64,000 nt of DNA from Streptomyces sp. NRRL B-1140 (GCF_001280065.1 NZ_LGEA01000025.1:62001-126000), one strand, 5' to 3'. Shown: positions 33,395 to 43,183, counted from the first letter of the stretch. The notes: generated from the sequence alone by a model not told the origin. Made by a program: numbers and translations.

Positions 33395-33708
33395 AGGCGG
33401 TTGTCCACCGCGGGCCCTGGCCCATGGAGATCGAGAGCCGGGCCGCCGAGGCGCCGGCCCCGGCGAAAGAGCGCGGCGGGCGCGGCGTCGACGTCATTGC
33501 CACCGCACCGGGCCGCGTCGCCGGCGACAGTACCAGGGCGTTATGCGCGGAATCCCGGCACGACCAGGCCGTCCTCGGCCGGACCCCGGCCGGTCGCCGG
33601 AGCCACGCCGGCGATCTCGCCGCGGCCACGGTGTTCCTCGCCTCCCCGGCACCGGACCGAATCGACGGCGTCGTTCTTCCCGTCGACGGCGGACGGCCGG
33701 GGCGATGA
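33391..33708 (+). pseudogene. Chimeric remnant: alcohol-dehydrogenase start joined to SDR (KduD-like) tail
   Basis: The first 15 codons (MKAVVHRGPWPMEIE) look like the start of a zinc-dependent medium-chain dehydrogenase. After a short low-complexity stretch the frame continues as the C-terminus of a KduD-type short-chain dehydrogenase (APGRVAGDSTRAL, GRTPAGRR, ATVFLASPAPDRIDG, VVLPVDGG) with several conserved residues changed. Neither catalytic core is present. It overlaps the enolase-superfamily stop by 4 bp, so two downstream operon genes were probably fused and mostly deleted. A 105-residue frame stays open but function is unlikely. Confidence 0.75.
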
Positions 33709-33827
33709 CGGGCTGCCAGGCATTACCAGCCGGCCGCGCCCGAGTCGACCGTGCCTGCGAACCCGAGGGTGGCGACGTGCGAGGCATGCGGGGCGGCCTC
33801 GCCCGAGGCAACGCGTACGGGCTTGTG

Positions 33828-34685
33828 ATGCGAAGCGGCCGAGCCGACGAGACGAGCCTGGTCGTCGCCGCACAGGCCGGCGATCCACGAGCGCTCGACG
33901 ACCTGGCCGCGACGTACCTGCCGCTGGTGTACGCGATCGTGCGCAGGGCGCTGGGCGAGCTCGCGGACGTCGACGACGTGGTGCAGGAGACGATGTTGCG
34001 GGCACTTCCCGAGCTGCGCACGTTGCGCGCCCCGGAGTGCTTCCGGCCCTGGCTGGCCACGATCGCGACACGGCAGATCAGCACCCATCTGCACCGGCGG
34101 CAGGCGGATGCCGAACGGACGGCCCCACTAGACGAGATGACCGACCCGCCGGACGCCGACACCGAGAACCTGGCCCTGATCCACGTCGAGCTGTCCGGTC
34201 ATCGCCGAAGGACCGTACGTGCCAGCCGATGGCTCGACCCGGACGCCCGGGCGCTGCTGTCGCTGTGGTGGCTGGAGACCGCAGGCCGCCTGACGAGAGC
34301 CGAGCTCGCGGCGGCGCTGGGAACGAGCGTGGCTCACGCGGGTGTGCGGGTCCAGCGGATGCGCAACCAACTGGAGCTGAGCCGGTCACTCGTCGCCGCG
34401 CTGGAAGCCGGCCCCCGGTGCCCACTGCTGACCGTCGCGCTGGGGGGCTGGGACGGCGTGCCGAGCGCGCTGTGGCGCAAGCGCATCACCCGGCACACCC
34501 GGTCCTGTGCGGACTGCGGCCGGGCCGCCGACGAACTGGTCCCCCTCGAGCGGCTGAGTGTCGCCCTGGCGCTGCTCCCCGTACCGCCGGGGCGGTCGGC
34601 CGCGGTGCCCGGCCAACCTGTGGCGGGCCTACTCGGCCAGTTCGCCCGACGCCGCCGGAGTCGGCACCCGAGTACCCGCCCATAA
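33828..34685 (+). CDS. ECF sigma factor with C-terminal anti-sigma-like zinc motif
   Basis: 285 residues from MRSGRADETS; a GTG directly before and several upstream codons are alternatives, since no strong ribosome site is visible. Sigma region 2 (LVYAIVRRALGELADVDDVVQETML; FRPWLATIATRQISTHL) and region 4 (LDPDARALLSLWW...LAAALGTSVAHAGVRVQRMR) are recognisable. A C-terminal extension carries RHTRSCADC, an Hx3Cx2C motif as in zinc-binding anti-sigma domains, then ends in a basic tail without a membrane segment. Related actinobacterial ECF proteins fuse such a motif to membrane and carbohydrate-binding parts; this one may be shortened. Neighbouring glycoside hydrolase genes are possible targets. 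Confidence 0.82.
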   Translation: MRSGRADETSLVVAAQAGDPRALDDLAATYLPLVYAIVRRALGELADVDDVVQETMLRALPELRTLRAPECFRPWLATIATRQISTHLHRRQADAERTAPLDEMTDPPDADTENLALIHVELSGHRRRTVRASRWLDPDARALLSLWWLETAGRLTRAELAAALGTSVAHAGVRVQRMRNQLELSRSLVAALEAGPRCPLLTVALGGWDGVPSALWRKRITRHTRSCADCGRAADELVPLERLSVALALLPVPPGRSAAVPGQPVAGLLGQFARRRRSRHPSTRP

Positions 34686-35219
34686 AGAGAACTGCCGCGA
34701 TTTCCATGCGACCGTCACTCCGATTCACCGCCTGAAAAGGTTATGCGGGGCGGCGGCCAATAGTCGTGCTTCTCCAGTGGGTTGTGCGACGGCTCAAGCC
34801 CCGATATATCGACGCTTCCCCTCTTGAATGGACCATGACAATCTGGCTATGTTCTAGTCGTCTACCCGCCGCTTTCCCCATTCATGACCTGTGAAAGCGG
34901 AAGCCCAAAAAGAAAGGTCCGAACGGTCAGCCATGACCGGGCCAACGGCATGACAATCCGCGACCGTTGCTGCTCTGGCATGCCCAGCGGCCCGGCTGGG
35001 CGCGGGCCCGGCGATCCGGGCGAATCGAAGGAGCGAGGCTTTCCAGGCGCCAGGGCAGCGGCATGACGCTGACATGCTCGCCGCGCGAGCGATCTGGGAG
35101 GGGGCCGGCGCGGAGAGGGCAAGCTCCGCGCCGGCTCGGCCGGCTGCCGCCGGGCGGCCCGCGTCAGCGGATCCGCACAGTGCAGACGTGACCACACCGC
35201 CAACCGGGAAGGCACGACC
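34686..35219. other. Intergenic region with promoter-like sequence
   Basis: 534 bp between the sigma factor gene and the GH5 gene. The first 170 bp are distinctly less GC-rich than the surroundings. TTGAAT (34824-34829), 18 bases, then TATGTT (34848-34853) is a promoter-like pair for the GH5-GH95 genes, giving a leader of about 360 bases. No gene or remnant was recognised in the rest. Confidence 0.45.
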
Positions 35220-36701
35220 ATGCCCCACACCCCTCGTCGGCGCCACCTCGCCCGGGCGCTCGCCTGCGTCCTGACCGCTCTCAGCGCGCTCGCGGTCGCC
35301 GAGCACCAAAGCGCCTCGCCGGCCGCCGCCGACACCGCCCGGTTCCGCGGCGTCAACTGGGCCCGGCTCGGCGACAACTTCCACGGTGGACCACTGGTCC
35401 TGCACGGGTTGAGCGCCTCCGACAGCTACGAGACGGTCGTGGCGAAGGCGAGCGCCATCTACACCGGCTTCGAGAACAACCTCGGTGCCAACACCGTTCG
35501 GCTCCCGATCAACACCTACACAGTCGGGACGAACTGGTGGAGCGCGTACGCGGGAGCGATAGACGCGGCCACCGCGAAGGGATTCAAGGTCGTCCTCTCC
35601 TACTGGGACGACGGGGTGGCCGCCCGCGACGGTCGCATCGTCAACCCGAGTGCCTTCGACACCATGTGGAACACCGTTCTTGCCCGGTACGGCACCAACA
35701 GCCTCGTCCATTTCGAGCCGATGAACGAACCGGGCGGGCACAGCGCCGCCGAGTGGGCGAACGTGGTGAGCAACTGGGTCAGCAGCCACCCGTCGATTCC
35801 GCGGAACCGCGTCTTCGTCAGCGGCGCCGGGCTGAACACCGACATCAAGTCCATGTGCGCGGACCGCCGCCTTGACGGGACGTTCCTGTCGCTGCACCAC
35901 TACACCTTCTTCAGCGGCGCGAAGACCTACGACCAGTGGGTGGCGTACCTGCGGAACGCGATCGGCTCCTGCGCCGACCGCACGGTCGTCGACGAGTTCG
36001 GCGCGCCGATGGATACCGGGCTCGACTACCACGACGCCGGCAGCACCGACAACTTCGTGCGCTACTTCCGGGCCACCACCACGGTGCTTCGGGAACTGCG
36101 GATCGGCTCCATCTACTGGCCCGGGCTGGGCGGGAAGATACGCGCCGGTCAGGGCGACGACTGGTACGCCATGCAGAAACTGCACGGCACCGGCACCGGC
36201 CTCACGCTCAGCACCCCCAACGCCAGCGGCCGCGAGCGCCTCAGGCACGGCTGGGGTCTGGACGGCGGCGTCCCGGCCCCGGCCGGCCTGCTGCGCAACG
36301 TCGGCACCGGGCGCTGTCTGGACGTCCCCGGCGGGACCACCGCGAACACCCAGGTCCAGGTGGACACCTGCGCCGGCACGGTCGGCCGGCAGTGGACCTC
36401 GACGGCCGGCGGGCAGATCACCGCACTCGGGGGCCAGAAGTGCCTGGACGCGTACAACAGCGGGACGGCGAACGGCACCGTGGTCGGCACGTGGGCGTGC
36501 AACGGCGGGGACAACCAGCGTTGGACGGTGGGCGCCGACGGCACCGTCCGCAGCGTGCGCTCCGGCCTCTGCCTCGACGTGAACACCACCACCTTCAAGG
36601 TGCAGCTGTGGACGTGCTGGGGCGGCGGCAACCAGAGGTGGCAGATCCCGAACACTGACGCGCGACGCGACGCCCGACTCGGCGGACACCGTGGACGGTG
36701 A
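35220..36701 (+). CDS. Secreted GH5 family glycosidase with ricin lectin
   Basis: 493 residues, ATG preceded by GGGAAGG. A signal peptide (about 1-38) leads into a GH5-type (beta/alpha)8 barrel (FRGVNWARLGDNFHGG; GANTVRLPINTYTV). Glu170 in HFEPMNEPG is the expected acid/base and Glu259 in TVVDEFGAP the nucleophile. A ricin-B lectin (about 362-482) with three QxW-type repeats follows. GH5 includes cellulases, mannanases, xylanases and exo-beta-glucanases; the barrel here is short (about 310 residues) and the subfamily cannot be fixed by eye. It is followed after 45 bp by the GH95 gene, probably co-transcribed. Confidence 0.88.
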   Translation: MPHTPRRRHLARALACVLTALSALAVAEHQSASPAAADTARFRGVNWARLGDNFHGGPLVLHGLSASDSYETVVAKASAIYTGFENNLGANTVRLPINTYTVGTNWWSAYAGAIDAATAKGFKVVLSYWDDGVAARDGRIVNPSAFDTMWNTVLARYGTNSLVHFEPMNEPGGHSAAEWANVVSNWVSSHPSIPRNRVFVSGAGLNTDIKSMCADRRLDGTFLSLHHYTFFSGAKTYDQWVAYLRNAIGSCADRTVVDEFGAPMDTGLDYHDAGSTDNFVRYFRATTTVLRELRIGSIYWPGLGGKIRAGQGDDWYAMQKLHGTGTGLTLSTPNASGRERLRHGWGLDGGVPAPAGLLRNVGTGRCLDVPGGTTANTQVQVDTCAGTVGRQWTSTAGGQITALGGQKCLDAYNSGTANGTVVGTWACNGGDNQRWTVGADGTVRSVRSGLCLDVNTTTFKVQLWTCWGGGNQRWQIPNTDARRDARLGGHRGR

Positions 36702-36746
36702 CCGCCGGCGACCTGCTCCAGTCCGTGAAGTGAAGGGAGAAACGAC

Positions 36747-39632
36747 ATGTCCGAGGTGACACGCAGACGGTTTCTCGCCGCCGGGGCGGCGGCTGGAGCG
36801 GGGATCGGGATCGTGCCGGGTGGGTGGACGGCCACTGCCAGGAGCGGCTCGGCCGCGCCGCCGAAGGTCCTGGCCGCCAACGACCTCGCACTGTGGTACG
36901 ACAAGCCGGCGGGTGCGGACTGGCTGCGGGCCCTGCCGATCGGCAACGGACGCCTCGGCGCGATGGTGTTCGGCAACGTCGACACCGAACGGCTGCAGCT
37001 CAACGAGGACACCGTCTGGGCCGGCGGTCCGTACGACTCCGCCAACCCCCGCGGCGCCGCCGACCTCGCTGAGATCCGGCGGCGGGTCTTCGCGGATCAG
37101 TGGGGGCCGGCGCAGGACCTGATCAATCAGACGATGCTGGGCAGCCCGGCCGGGCAACTGGCCTACCAGCCGGTCGGGAACCTCCTGCTCTCCGTCGGCA
37201 GCGCTACCGGCGCGTCGCAGTACAACCGGATGCTCGACCTCACGACCGCCACGGCCGTCACGACCTACGTGCTGGGCGGCGTGCGGTACCAGCGTGAGGT
37301 GTTCGCCAGCGCACCCGACCAGGTGCTCGTGGTCCGGCTGACGGCCGACCGGGCCAACTCCATCGCCTTCAACGCCACGTTCGACAGTCCGCAGCGGACC
37401 ACGGTGTCCAGCCCGGACGGGGCCACGATCGCCCTCGACGGCATCTCCGGCACCATGGAGGGCATCACCGGGCGGGTCCGGTTCCTTGCCCTGGCCCACG
37501 CCGCCGTGACGGGCGGCACGGTCAGCAGCTCGGGCGGCACACTGCGGGTCTCGGGCGCCACCAGCGTGACGGTGCTGGTGTCGATCGGCTCCAGCTACGT
37601 CGACTTCCGGAGGGCCGACGGCGACTACCAGGGGATCGCGCGGCGCCACCTCAACGCCGCCCGCGACATCGGCATCGACGAACTACGCAGTCGGCATCGC
37701 GCCGACTATCAGGCCCTGTTCAACCGGGTATCGGTCGACCTGGGACGTACGGCGGCGGCCGACCAGCCGACCGACGTACGGATCGCACAGCACGCGCAGG
37801 TGAACGACCCGCAGTTCTCCGCCCTGTTGTTCCAGTTCGGCCGGTACCTGCTCATATCGTCCTCGCGGCCGGGCACCCAGCCGGCGAACCTGCAGGGCAT
37901 CTGGAACGACCAGATGGCTCCGTCCTGGGACTCGAAGTTCACCATCAACGCCAACCTGCCGATGAACTACTGGCCCGCCGACACGACGAACCTGTCCGAA
38001 TGCTTCCGCCCGGTCTTCGACATGATCGACGACCTGACCGTGACCGGCGCCCGGGTTGCCCAGGCACAGTACGGCGCGGGCGGCTGGGTGACGCACCACA
38101 ACACCGACGCGTGGCGGGGCGCCTCGGTCGTCGACGGAGCGCAGTGGGGGATGTGGCAGACCGGTGGCGCATGGCTGGCCACGCTGATCTGGGACCACTA
38201 CCTGTTCACCGGTGACATCGACTTCCTCCGCTCCAACTATCCGGCCCTGAAGGGCGCCGCCCGGTTCTTCCTCGACACCCTGGTCGCCCACCCGACGCTC
38301 GGACACCTGGTCACCAACCCGTCGAACTCCCCGGAGCTCCCTCACCACACGAACGCCACCGTCTGCGCGGGGCCCACCATGGACAACCAGATCCTGCGCG
38401 ACCTCTTCAGCAGCGTCGCCCGCGCCGGCGAAATCCTCGGCGTGGACGCCACTTTCCGCGCCCAGGCGCTTGCGGCCCGGGACCGGCTGGCGCCGACGCG
38501 GGTCGGGTCAAGGGGCAACATCCAGGAGTGGCTGGCCGACTGGGTGGAGACCGAGCGGACTCACCGGCACGTCTCCCACCTGTACGGCCTGCATCCGAGC
38601 AACCAGATCACCAAGCGCGGGACACCCCAGTTGCACGAGGCCGCGCGGCGGACGCTGGAACTGCGCGGCGACGACGGGACGGGATGGTCGCTCGCCTGGA
38701 AGATCAACTTCTGGGCGCGGATGGAGGACGGCTCCCGCGCCCACAAGCTGATCCGGGACCTGGTGCGCACGGACCGGCTCGCGCCCAACATGTTCGACCT
38801 GCACCCACCGTTCCAGATCGACGGAAACTTCGGCGCCACCTCGGGCATCGCGGAGATGCTGTTGCACAGCCACAACGGCGAACTGCACGTGCTGCCGGCG
38901 CTGCCGGCCGCCTGGCCCGCCGGGCGTGTGAGCGGACTGCGCGGCCGGGGCGGATACACGGTCGGCGCCGAGTGGAGCAGCGGACGGACCGAGTTCGTCG
39001 TCACTCCCGACCGAACCGGCCCCGTCCGGGTGCGTGGTCGGATCTTCACCGGTGACTTCACGCTGAAGGACGATGCGAGCGGCGAGCCGGTCCAGCCGAA
39101 GCGGCTCGAGGCCGATCTCATCGAGTTCCCCGGCCGGGCCGGCACCACCTACCGCGCGTCCGCGCTCGGGTCGGGATCACCGGTGGAGACCGGCGTGGCC
39201 TATCGGCTCGTGGCCCAGCACAGCGGCAAGGCCGCCGACATCAACGGTGCGTCCACGACCGCCGGTGCCCGGCTGATCCAGTGGCAGATCACCACCGGTC
39301 CCAACCAGCACTTCGAGTTCCTGCCCTCCGACGGCGGGCACTACAAGATCCGGGTGGGGCACAGTGGTCTGGTCCTGCAGGTCTCCAGTAGCAGCAGCGG
39401 CGCCGACATCACCCAGCAGCCGGGTACGGACGCCGCCGGCCAGCAGTGGCGGATCGTCGACCACGGTGGTGGCGTGATCAGTGTGGTCAACCGGCAGAGC
39501 GGCCTCGCCCTGGACGTGTGGGAGGCCTCCACCGCCGACGGAGCCCGCATCTCCCAGTGGGCAGTCACGGGCGGCACCCACCAGCGATTCCAACTCCGCC
39601 GCGTCACCGGCCCGTCCGGACAGCACGCCTAG
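36747..39632 (+). CDS. Secreted GH95 alpha-L-fucosidase/galactosidase with lectin domain
   Basis: 961 residues. The N-terminus SEVTRRRFLAAGAAAGAGIG is a twin-arginine (Tat) signal. The GH95 body is complete: LPIGNGRLGAMVFG, LNEDTVWAGGP, NLQGIWNDQMAPSWDSKFT, HPTLGHLV, DGNFGATSGIAEML. The residues used for catalysis in Bifidobacterium AfcA have counterparts here: Asn401 and Asn403 (NANLPMNYW), Glu530 (NSPELPHH) and Asp692 (IDGNFGA). From about 812 on there is a ricin-type lectin unlike the other lectins in the window. It hydrolyses alpha-1,2-linked L-fucose or L-galactose, for example on xyloglucan side chains. GAAGGGAG precedes the ATG. Confidence 0.92.
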   Translation: MSEVTRRRFLAAGAAAGAGIGIVPGGWTATARSGSAAPPKVLAANDLALWYDKPAGADWLRALPIGNGRLGAMVFGNVDTERLQLNEDTVWAGGPYDSANPRGAADLAEIRRRVFADQWGPAQDLINQTMLGSPAGQLAYQPVGNLLLSVGSATGASQYNRMLDLTTATAVTTYVLGGVRYQREVFASAPDQVLVVRLTADRANSIAFNATFDSPQRTTVSSPDGATIALDGISGTMEGITGRVRFLALAHAAVTGGTVSSSGGTLRVSGATSVTVLVSIGSSYVDFRRADGDYQGIARRHLNAARDIGIDELRSRHRADYQALFNRVSVDLGRTAAADQPTDVRIAQHAQVNDPQFSALLFQFGRYLLISSSRPGTQPANLQGIWNDQMAPSWDSKFTINANLPMNYWPADTTNLSECFRPVFDMIDDLTVTGARVAQAQYGAGGWVTHHNTDAWRGASVVDGAQWGMWQTGGAWLATLIWDHYLFTGDIDFLRSNYPALKGAARFFLDTLVAHPTLGHLVTNPSNSPELPHHTNATVCAGPTMDNQILRDLFSSVARAGEILGVDATFRAQALAARDRLAPTRVGSRGNIQEWLADWVETERTHRHVSHLYGLHPSNQITKRGTPQLHEAARRTLELRGDDGTGWSLAWKINFWARMEDGSRAHKLIRDLVRTDRLAPNMFDLHPPFQIDGNFGATSGIAEMLLHSHNGELHVLPALPAAWPAGRVSGLRGRGGYTVGAEWSSGRTEFVVTPDRTGPVRVRGRIFTGDFTLKDDASGEPVQPKRLEADLIEFPGRAGTTYRASALGSGSPVETGVAYRLVAQHSGKAADINGASTTAGARLIQWQITTGPNQHFEFLPSDGGHYKIRVGHSGLVLQVSSSSSGADITQQPGTDAAGQQWRIVDHGGGVISVVNRQSGLALDVWEASTADGARISQWAVTGGTHQRFQLRRVTGPSGQHA

Positions 39633-39676
39633 CCCACGGGGCGAACAGCGGCCGGCCAGGGAGATCCATGTCGTGT

Positions 39677-41194
39677 TCAGAAGAAACCCAGCTTCTTCGG
39701 CGAGTACGACACCAGAAGATTCTTCGTCTGCTGGTAGTGGTCCAGCATCATCTTGTGCGTCTCGCGCCCGATGCCCGACTTCTTGTAACCGCCGAACGCC
39801 GCGTGCGCCGGGTACGCGTGGTAGCAGTTGGTCCACACGCGGCCCGCCTTGATCTCGCGGCCCAGTCGGTAGGCCGTGTTGCCGTCGCGGGTCCAGACAC
39901 CCGCGCCGAGGCCGTACAGCGTGTCGTTGGCGATCTTCAGTGCCTCGTCGACCGAGTCGTACGTCGTGACCGAGACGACCGGGCCGAAGATCTCCTCCTG
40001 GAAGATCCGCATGTCGTTGGTGCCGCGGAAGATGGTCGGCTCGACGTAGTAGCCGCCCTCGAGGCCGGGCACCGCGCGGGACGTGCCGCCCGTGACGACC
40101 TCGGCGCCCTCCTTCCGGCCGATGTCGAGGTAGGAAAGGATCTTCTCGTACTGGTCGTTGCTCGCCTGCGCTCCGATCATCGTGGCCGGGTCCAGCGGGT
40201 CGCCGCCGACGATGGCCTCGGTGCGTTCGACACAGCGGGCCATGAAGTCGTCGTAGATGGCGGAGGGGATCAGGGCGCGGGAGGGGCAGGTGCAGACCTC
40301 GCCCTGGTTGAGCGCGAACATCACGAAGCCCTCGACGGCCTTGTCCAGGAAGTCGTCGTCGGCGGCCATGACGTCGGGCAGGAAGATGTTCGGGCTCTTG
40401 CCGCCCAGTTCCAGCGTGACGGGGATGATGTTCTCGCTCGCGTACTGCATGATCAGACGGCCGGTCGTCGTCTCGCCGGTGAACGCCACCTTCGCCACCC
40501 GCGGGCTGGACGCCAGCGGCTTGCCCGCCTCCACGCCGAAGCCGTTGACGACGTTGATCACGCCCGGCGGGAGCAGGTCGGCGATCAGCTCCATGACGTA
40601 GAGCAGGCTGACCGGGGTCTGTTCCGCCGGCTTGATGACCACGCAGTTGCCGGCGGCCAGCGCGGGGGCGAGCTTCCATGTGGCCATGAGGATGGGGAAG
40701 TTCCACGGGATGATCTGCCCGACCACGCCCAAGGGCTCGTGGAAGTGGTACGCGACCGTGTCGGCGTCGATCTCCGCGATGCTGCCCTCCTGCGCGCGGA
40801 CGACTCCGGCGAAGTACCGGAAGTGGTCCACGGCCAGCGGGATGTCGGCCGCCAGGGTCTCGCGGACCGGCTTGCCGTTCTCCCACGTCTCGGCGACCGC
40901 GATCTTCTCCAGGTTCTCCTCGATACGGTCCGCGATCCTGTTGAGGACGTTCGCGCGTTCCGCAGGGGACGTACGGCCCCACCCGTCGGCCGCGCGGTGC
41001 GCGGCGTCCAGGGCCAGGTCGACATCGGCCGCGGTGGAACGGGCGACCTCGCAGAAGGTCCTGCCGGTCACCGGCGTCGGGTTCTCGAAGTAGCGGCCCT
41101 CGACCGGAGGGATCCAATCGCCGTCGATGAAGTTGTCGTAGCGGCGGGCGAACGACACGATGCTGCCTTCGGTTCCTGGCTGCGCGTACACCAT
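39677..41194 (-). CDS. Aldehyde dehydrogenase, ExaC/AldB type
   Basis: 505-residue NAD(P)-dependent aldehyde dehydrogenase. NAD-site and catalytic features are present: [31 protein letters not shown], catalytic Glu in [13 protein letters not shown] and catalytic Cys in [13 protein letters not shown], the double-Cys context typical of acetaldehyde dehydrogenases acting after alcohol oxidation. It lies downstream of, and on the same strand as, a GAF-domain regulator (95 bp gap), the standard pairing for this enzyme in Streptomyces. It converges with the GH95 gene. Confidence 0.93.
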   Translation of the reverse strand: MVYAQPGTEGSIVSFARRYDNFIDGDWIPPVEGRYFENPTPVTGRTFCEVARSTAADVDLALDAAHRAADGWGRTSPAERANVLNRIADRIEENLEKIAVAETWENGKPVRETLAADIPLAVDHFRYFAGVVRAQEGSIAEIDADTVAYHFHEPLGVVGQIIPWNFPILMATWKLAPALAAGNCVVIKPAEQTPVSLLYVMELIADLLPPGVINVVNGFGVEAGKPLASSPRVAKVAFTGETTTGRLIMQYASENIIPVTLELGGKSPNIFLPDVMAADDDFLDKAVEGFVMFALNQGEVCTCPSRALIPSAIYDDFMARCVERTEAIVGGDPLDPATMIGAQASNDQYEKILSYLDIGRKEGAEVVTGGTSRAVPGLEGGYYVEPTIFRGTNDMRIFQEEIFGPVVSVTTYDSVDEALKIANDTLYGLGAGVWTRDGNTAYRLGREIKAGRVWTNCYHAYPAHAAFGGYKKSGIGRETHKMMLDHYQQTKNLLVSYSPKKLGFF

Positions 41195-41240
41195 GGCGGC
41201 TCTCCTCGGTGAAGGGCGGGGCGGTTGCGACGTCCCTCAC

Positions 41241-41283
41241 TGTGCTGCCGGGAGGTTGGTGCGGGGTTGGCGCCCGCAGCACA
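41241..41283. promoter_or_regulatory. Inverted repeat upstream of aldehyde dehydrogenase
   Basis: TGTGCTGC (41241-41248) and GCAGCACA (41276-41283) form an 8-bp inverted repeat in the gap before the aldehyde dehydrogenase gene and next to the regulator stop. It could be an activator site or the stem of a terminator for the regulator gene. Confidence 0.35.
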
Positions 41284-41289
41284 CGGATG

Positions 41290-42513
41290 TCAGTCGCGCA
41301 GGGCCGTCGTCAGCCGGCCCCGGGCGATCGCGCGGCGGGTGTCCTCGGGGCCGAGCAGCCGCAGCGCGTGTTCATGGATCTGCGCGTCGTACGGGGCCCG
41401 TTCGCCGTAGCGCAGGGCGTGTTCCGGCCGGGTGCTCGCCAGGACGGCCTCGCGTACCGCCACTTCGAGCCGGGTGCGCCACTCCTCGATGCCGGGGGCC
41501 TCGGAGCGGGGCAGGAGCGGGCCGCCGTAGCGGCCGAGGGCGGTGTCCGTGTCGCCTTGCTCCAGCGCGCGCAGGACGTCGGCTGCGTCGCAGGACACGG
41601 GGGTGGTGAGGGCGTAGTGGCGGGGGGATATCGCGCCGCCCAGCGCCCGGCGCAGGTGGGAGATCTCCGCCTTGAAGGTGGACGGCGTGACCGGCCGGTC
41701 ACCGTACAGGGCCGCGCGCAGCCGTTGCGGGGCGAAGCCGTCGGGTTCGAGCGCGAGGAGGGTGAGGATCTCCCACTGCCGAGGGCGCAGGGGGAGGGGC
41801 CGTCCCTCGTGCACGGCTCGCTCGGTGCCCAGGCACGTGAGCCGCAGCCGGGCCGGGCGGGAGACCTCGGTGGCCAGGCGGGCCTCGATCGCCGACACCA
41901 GGGTGCGGACGGTGGACATGGCCAGGGGGTGCGAGCGGTCCCAGGTCGTGGACAGGTCCAGTACGCCGAGGACGCTGCCGTCCCTGCCGTGCACGGGTGC
42001 GCAGTAGCAGACCCAGCCGTGCAGGGCCGACACCAGATGCTCGGCCGAGAACACGGAGCTGGGACGGCCGGTGCGCAGGGCGAGGGACAGCGCGTTGGTG
42101 CCCATGGCCTGCTCGTCCCATCGGCCGCCCGGCGCGAAGTTGACCCGCTCCGCCCGGCGGCGCATGGTCCGGCCGCCGCAGGTCCACAGGATGGTGCCGG
42201 ACTCGTCGGTGACCGCCGTGACGAATCCGGCGTCCTCGGCGATGCTGTGCAGCTCCCCGGCGAGTGTGGAGACGGGTCCGTACAGCGGTGACGACGTCCA
42301 GCGCTGGTGCACCCGGCCGTCGTCCGTGACGGGGGCGCTGTCGCGGCCCGGGTCGACGCTGCCCAGCGAACGCGCCCAGGACTCGCTGACCTCGTGGCGC
42401 AGTGCCGCGGAGCCGCCGGGCCGCGTGCCCGGCACGCCCAGCCGCGGCACCCAGTGGGACCACTCGTGCTCCAGCACGGCCCTGCGCCGCGTGAGGTCAG
42501 GGCGCTGTGACAT
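41290..42513 (-). CDS. GAF-domain transcriptional regulator (AcoR-like, no sigma54 domain)
   Basis: 407 residues. A GAF sensor occupies about 80-220 (AGFVTAVTDESGTILWTCGG, NFAPGGRWDEQAMGTNALSLAL, GWVCYCAPVHGRDGSVLGVLDLS), resembling the input half of AcoR-type activators of acetoin/aldehyde genes. Instead of an AAA+ sigma54-interaction module it continues with a winged-helix DNA-binding segment (LPLRPRQWEILTLLALEPDG...TFKAEISHLRRALGG). It probably senses an aldehyde or alcohol and controls the downstream aldehyde dehydrogenase gene. Confidence 0.87.
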   Translation of the reverse strand: MSQRPDLTRRRAVLEHEWSHWVPRLGVPGTRPGGSAALRHEVSESWARSLGSVDPGRDSAPVTDDGRVHQRWTSSPLYGPVSTLAGELHSIAEDAGFVTAVTDESGTILWTCGGRTMRRRAERVNFAPGGRWDEQAMGTNALSLALRTGRPSSVFSAEHLVSALHGWVCYCAPVHGRDGSVLGVLDLSTTWDRSHPLAMSTVRTLVSAIEARLATEVSRPARLRLTCLGTERAVHEGRPLPLRPRQWEILTLLALEPDGFAPQRLRAALYGDRPVTPSTFKAEISHLRRALGGAISPRHYALTTPVSCDAADVLRALEQGDTDTALGRYGGPLLPRSEAPGIEEWRTRLEVAVREAVLASTRPEHALRYGERAPYDAQIHEHALRLLGPEDTRRAIARGRLTTALRD

Positions 42514-42745
42514 GGCCTCTCCCTGCCGTCGTACCGGTTCCTCGGGGTGAGGTCAGTGGTACCGGGCGCGCGGGCCCCGGTCGAGAACTCCGTCGGGCCC
42601 GGGGTGAGACGTTCTGAACGGGCGACCGCCTGACTGGATGTTTGTCCGGTGCCCACGTACCGCCGTCCGGGTGACGGGTTCACTCGACCCGACGGACGGG
42701 GTCCGGCCCGCGTACCAGTGGTGCGCGGCGGCGCGTTCCCCCGGC

Positions 42746-43183
42746 ATGGACAGCACGGAGACGGCGCGGCGCCGTCCGGGGAATCACGCGACGCCCCGCT
42801 CGTACGCCGAACTCACCAGCGGATACGCGGGACATCCGCCGATCTACGCGGCCTTGGTCGCCGAGTGGGAGGCCAGGGGCCACGCGGTTCCGGAGCACCG
42901 CGACGGCCAGTGGGTCTCCTTCGCCGCGCCGGCCGACAGCGAGACCTGGACGGCCGTCCCCTCATGGACCGCCGGCCGGCACATGGGCCCGGTCGTCCCC
43001 GGCACCCCCCGTCCGGCGGCCACGCCTCACCACGCCGCCACCCCGCACTCGGCGACCGGCCGGCATCCGGGCCCGGTCGCGCCCGCGGGCACCCGCCCGG
43101 CCTCCGGCCGGCACCCGGGGGCAGCCGGGCCGTCGTCCGGTGCCCGCCTCACCAGCCGTCCGTCGCCACCGGCTCCGCGCTGA
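42746..43183 (+). CDS. Hypothetical protein with Pro/Ala/His-rich tail
   Basis: 145 residues from MDSTETARRR. The first 75 residues look like a folded domain (SYAELTSGYAGHPPIYAALVAEWEARGHAVP, then a Trp-containing stretch), in a style seen in Streptomyces hypotheticals. The second half is a repetitive, probably disordered tail with three TGRHPGP-like repeats. Its 3' end overlaps the convergent gene by 35 bp. Function unknown; the tail composition leaves some doubt about the true stop. Confidence 0.55.
   Translation: MDSTETARRRPGNHATPRSYAELTSGYAGHPPIYAALVAEWEARGHAVPEHRDGQWVSFAAPADSETWTAVPSWTAGRHMGPVVPGTPRPAATPHHAATPHSATGRHPGPVAPAGTRPASGRHPGAAGPSSGARLTSRPSPPAPR

Noticed and set aside
34854..37649. 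A 931-codon open frame on the minus strand
   Set aside because: It runs antisense to the GH5 gene and the 5' part of the GH95 gene and has Val/Gly/Arg-rich shadow composition; it reflects codon bias, not a gene.
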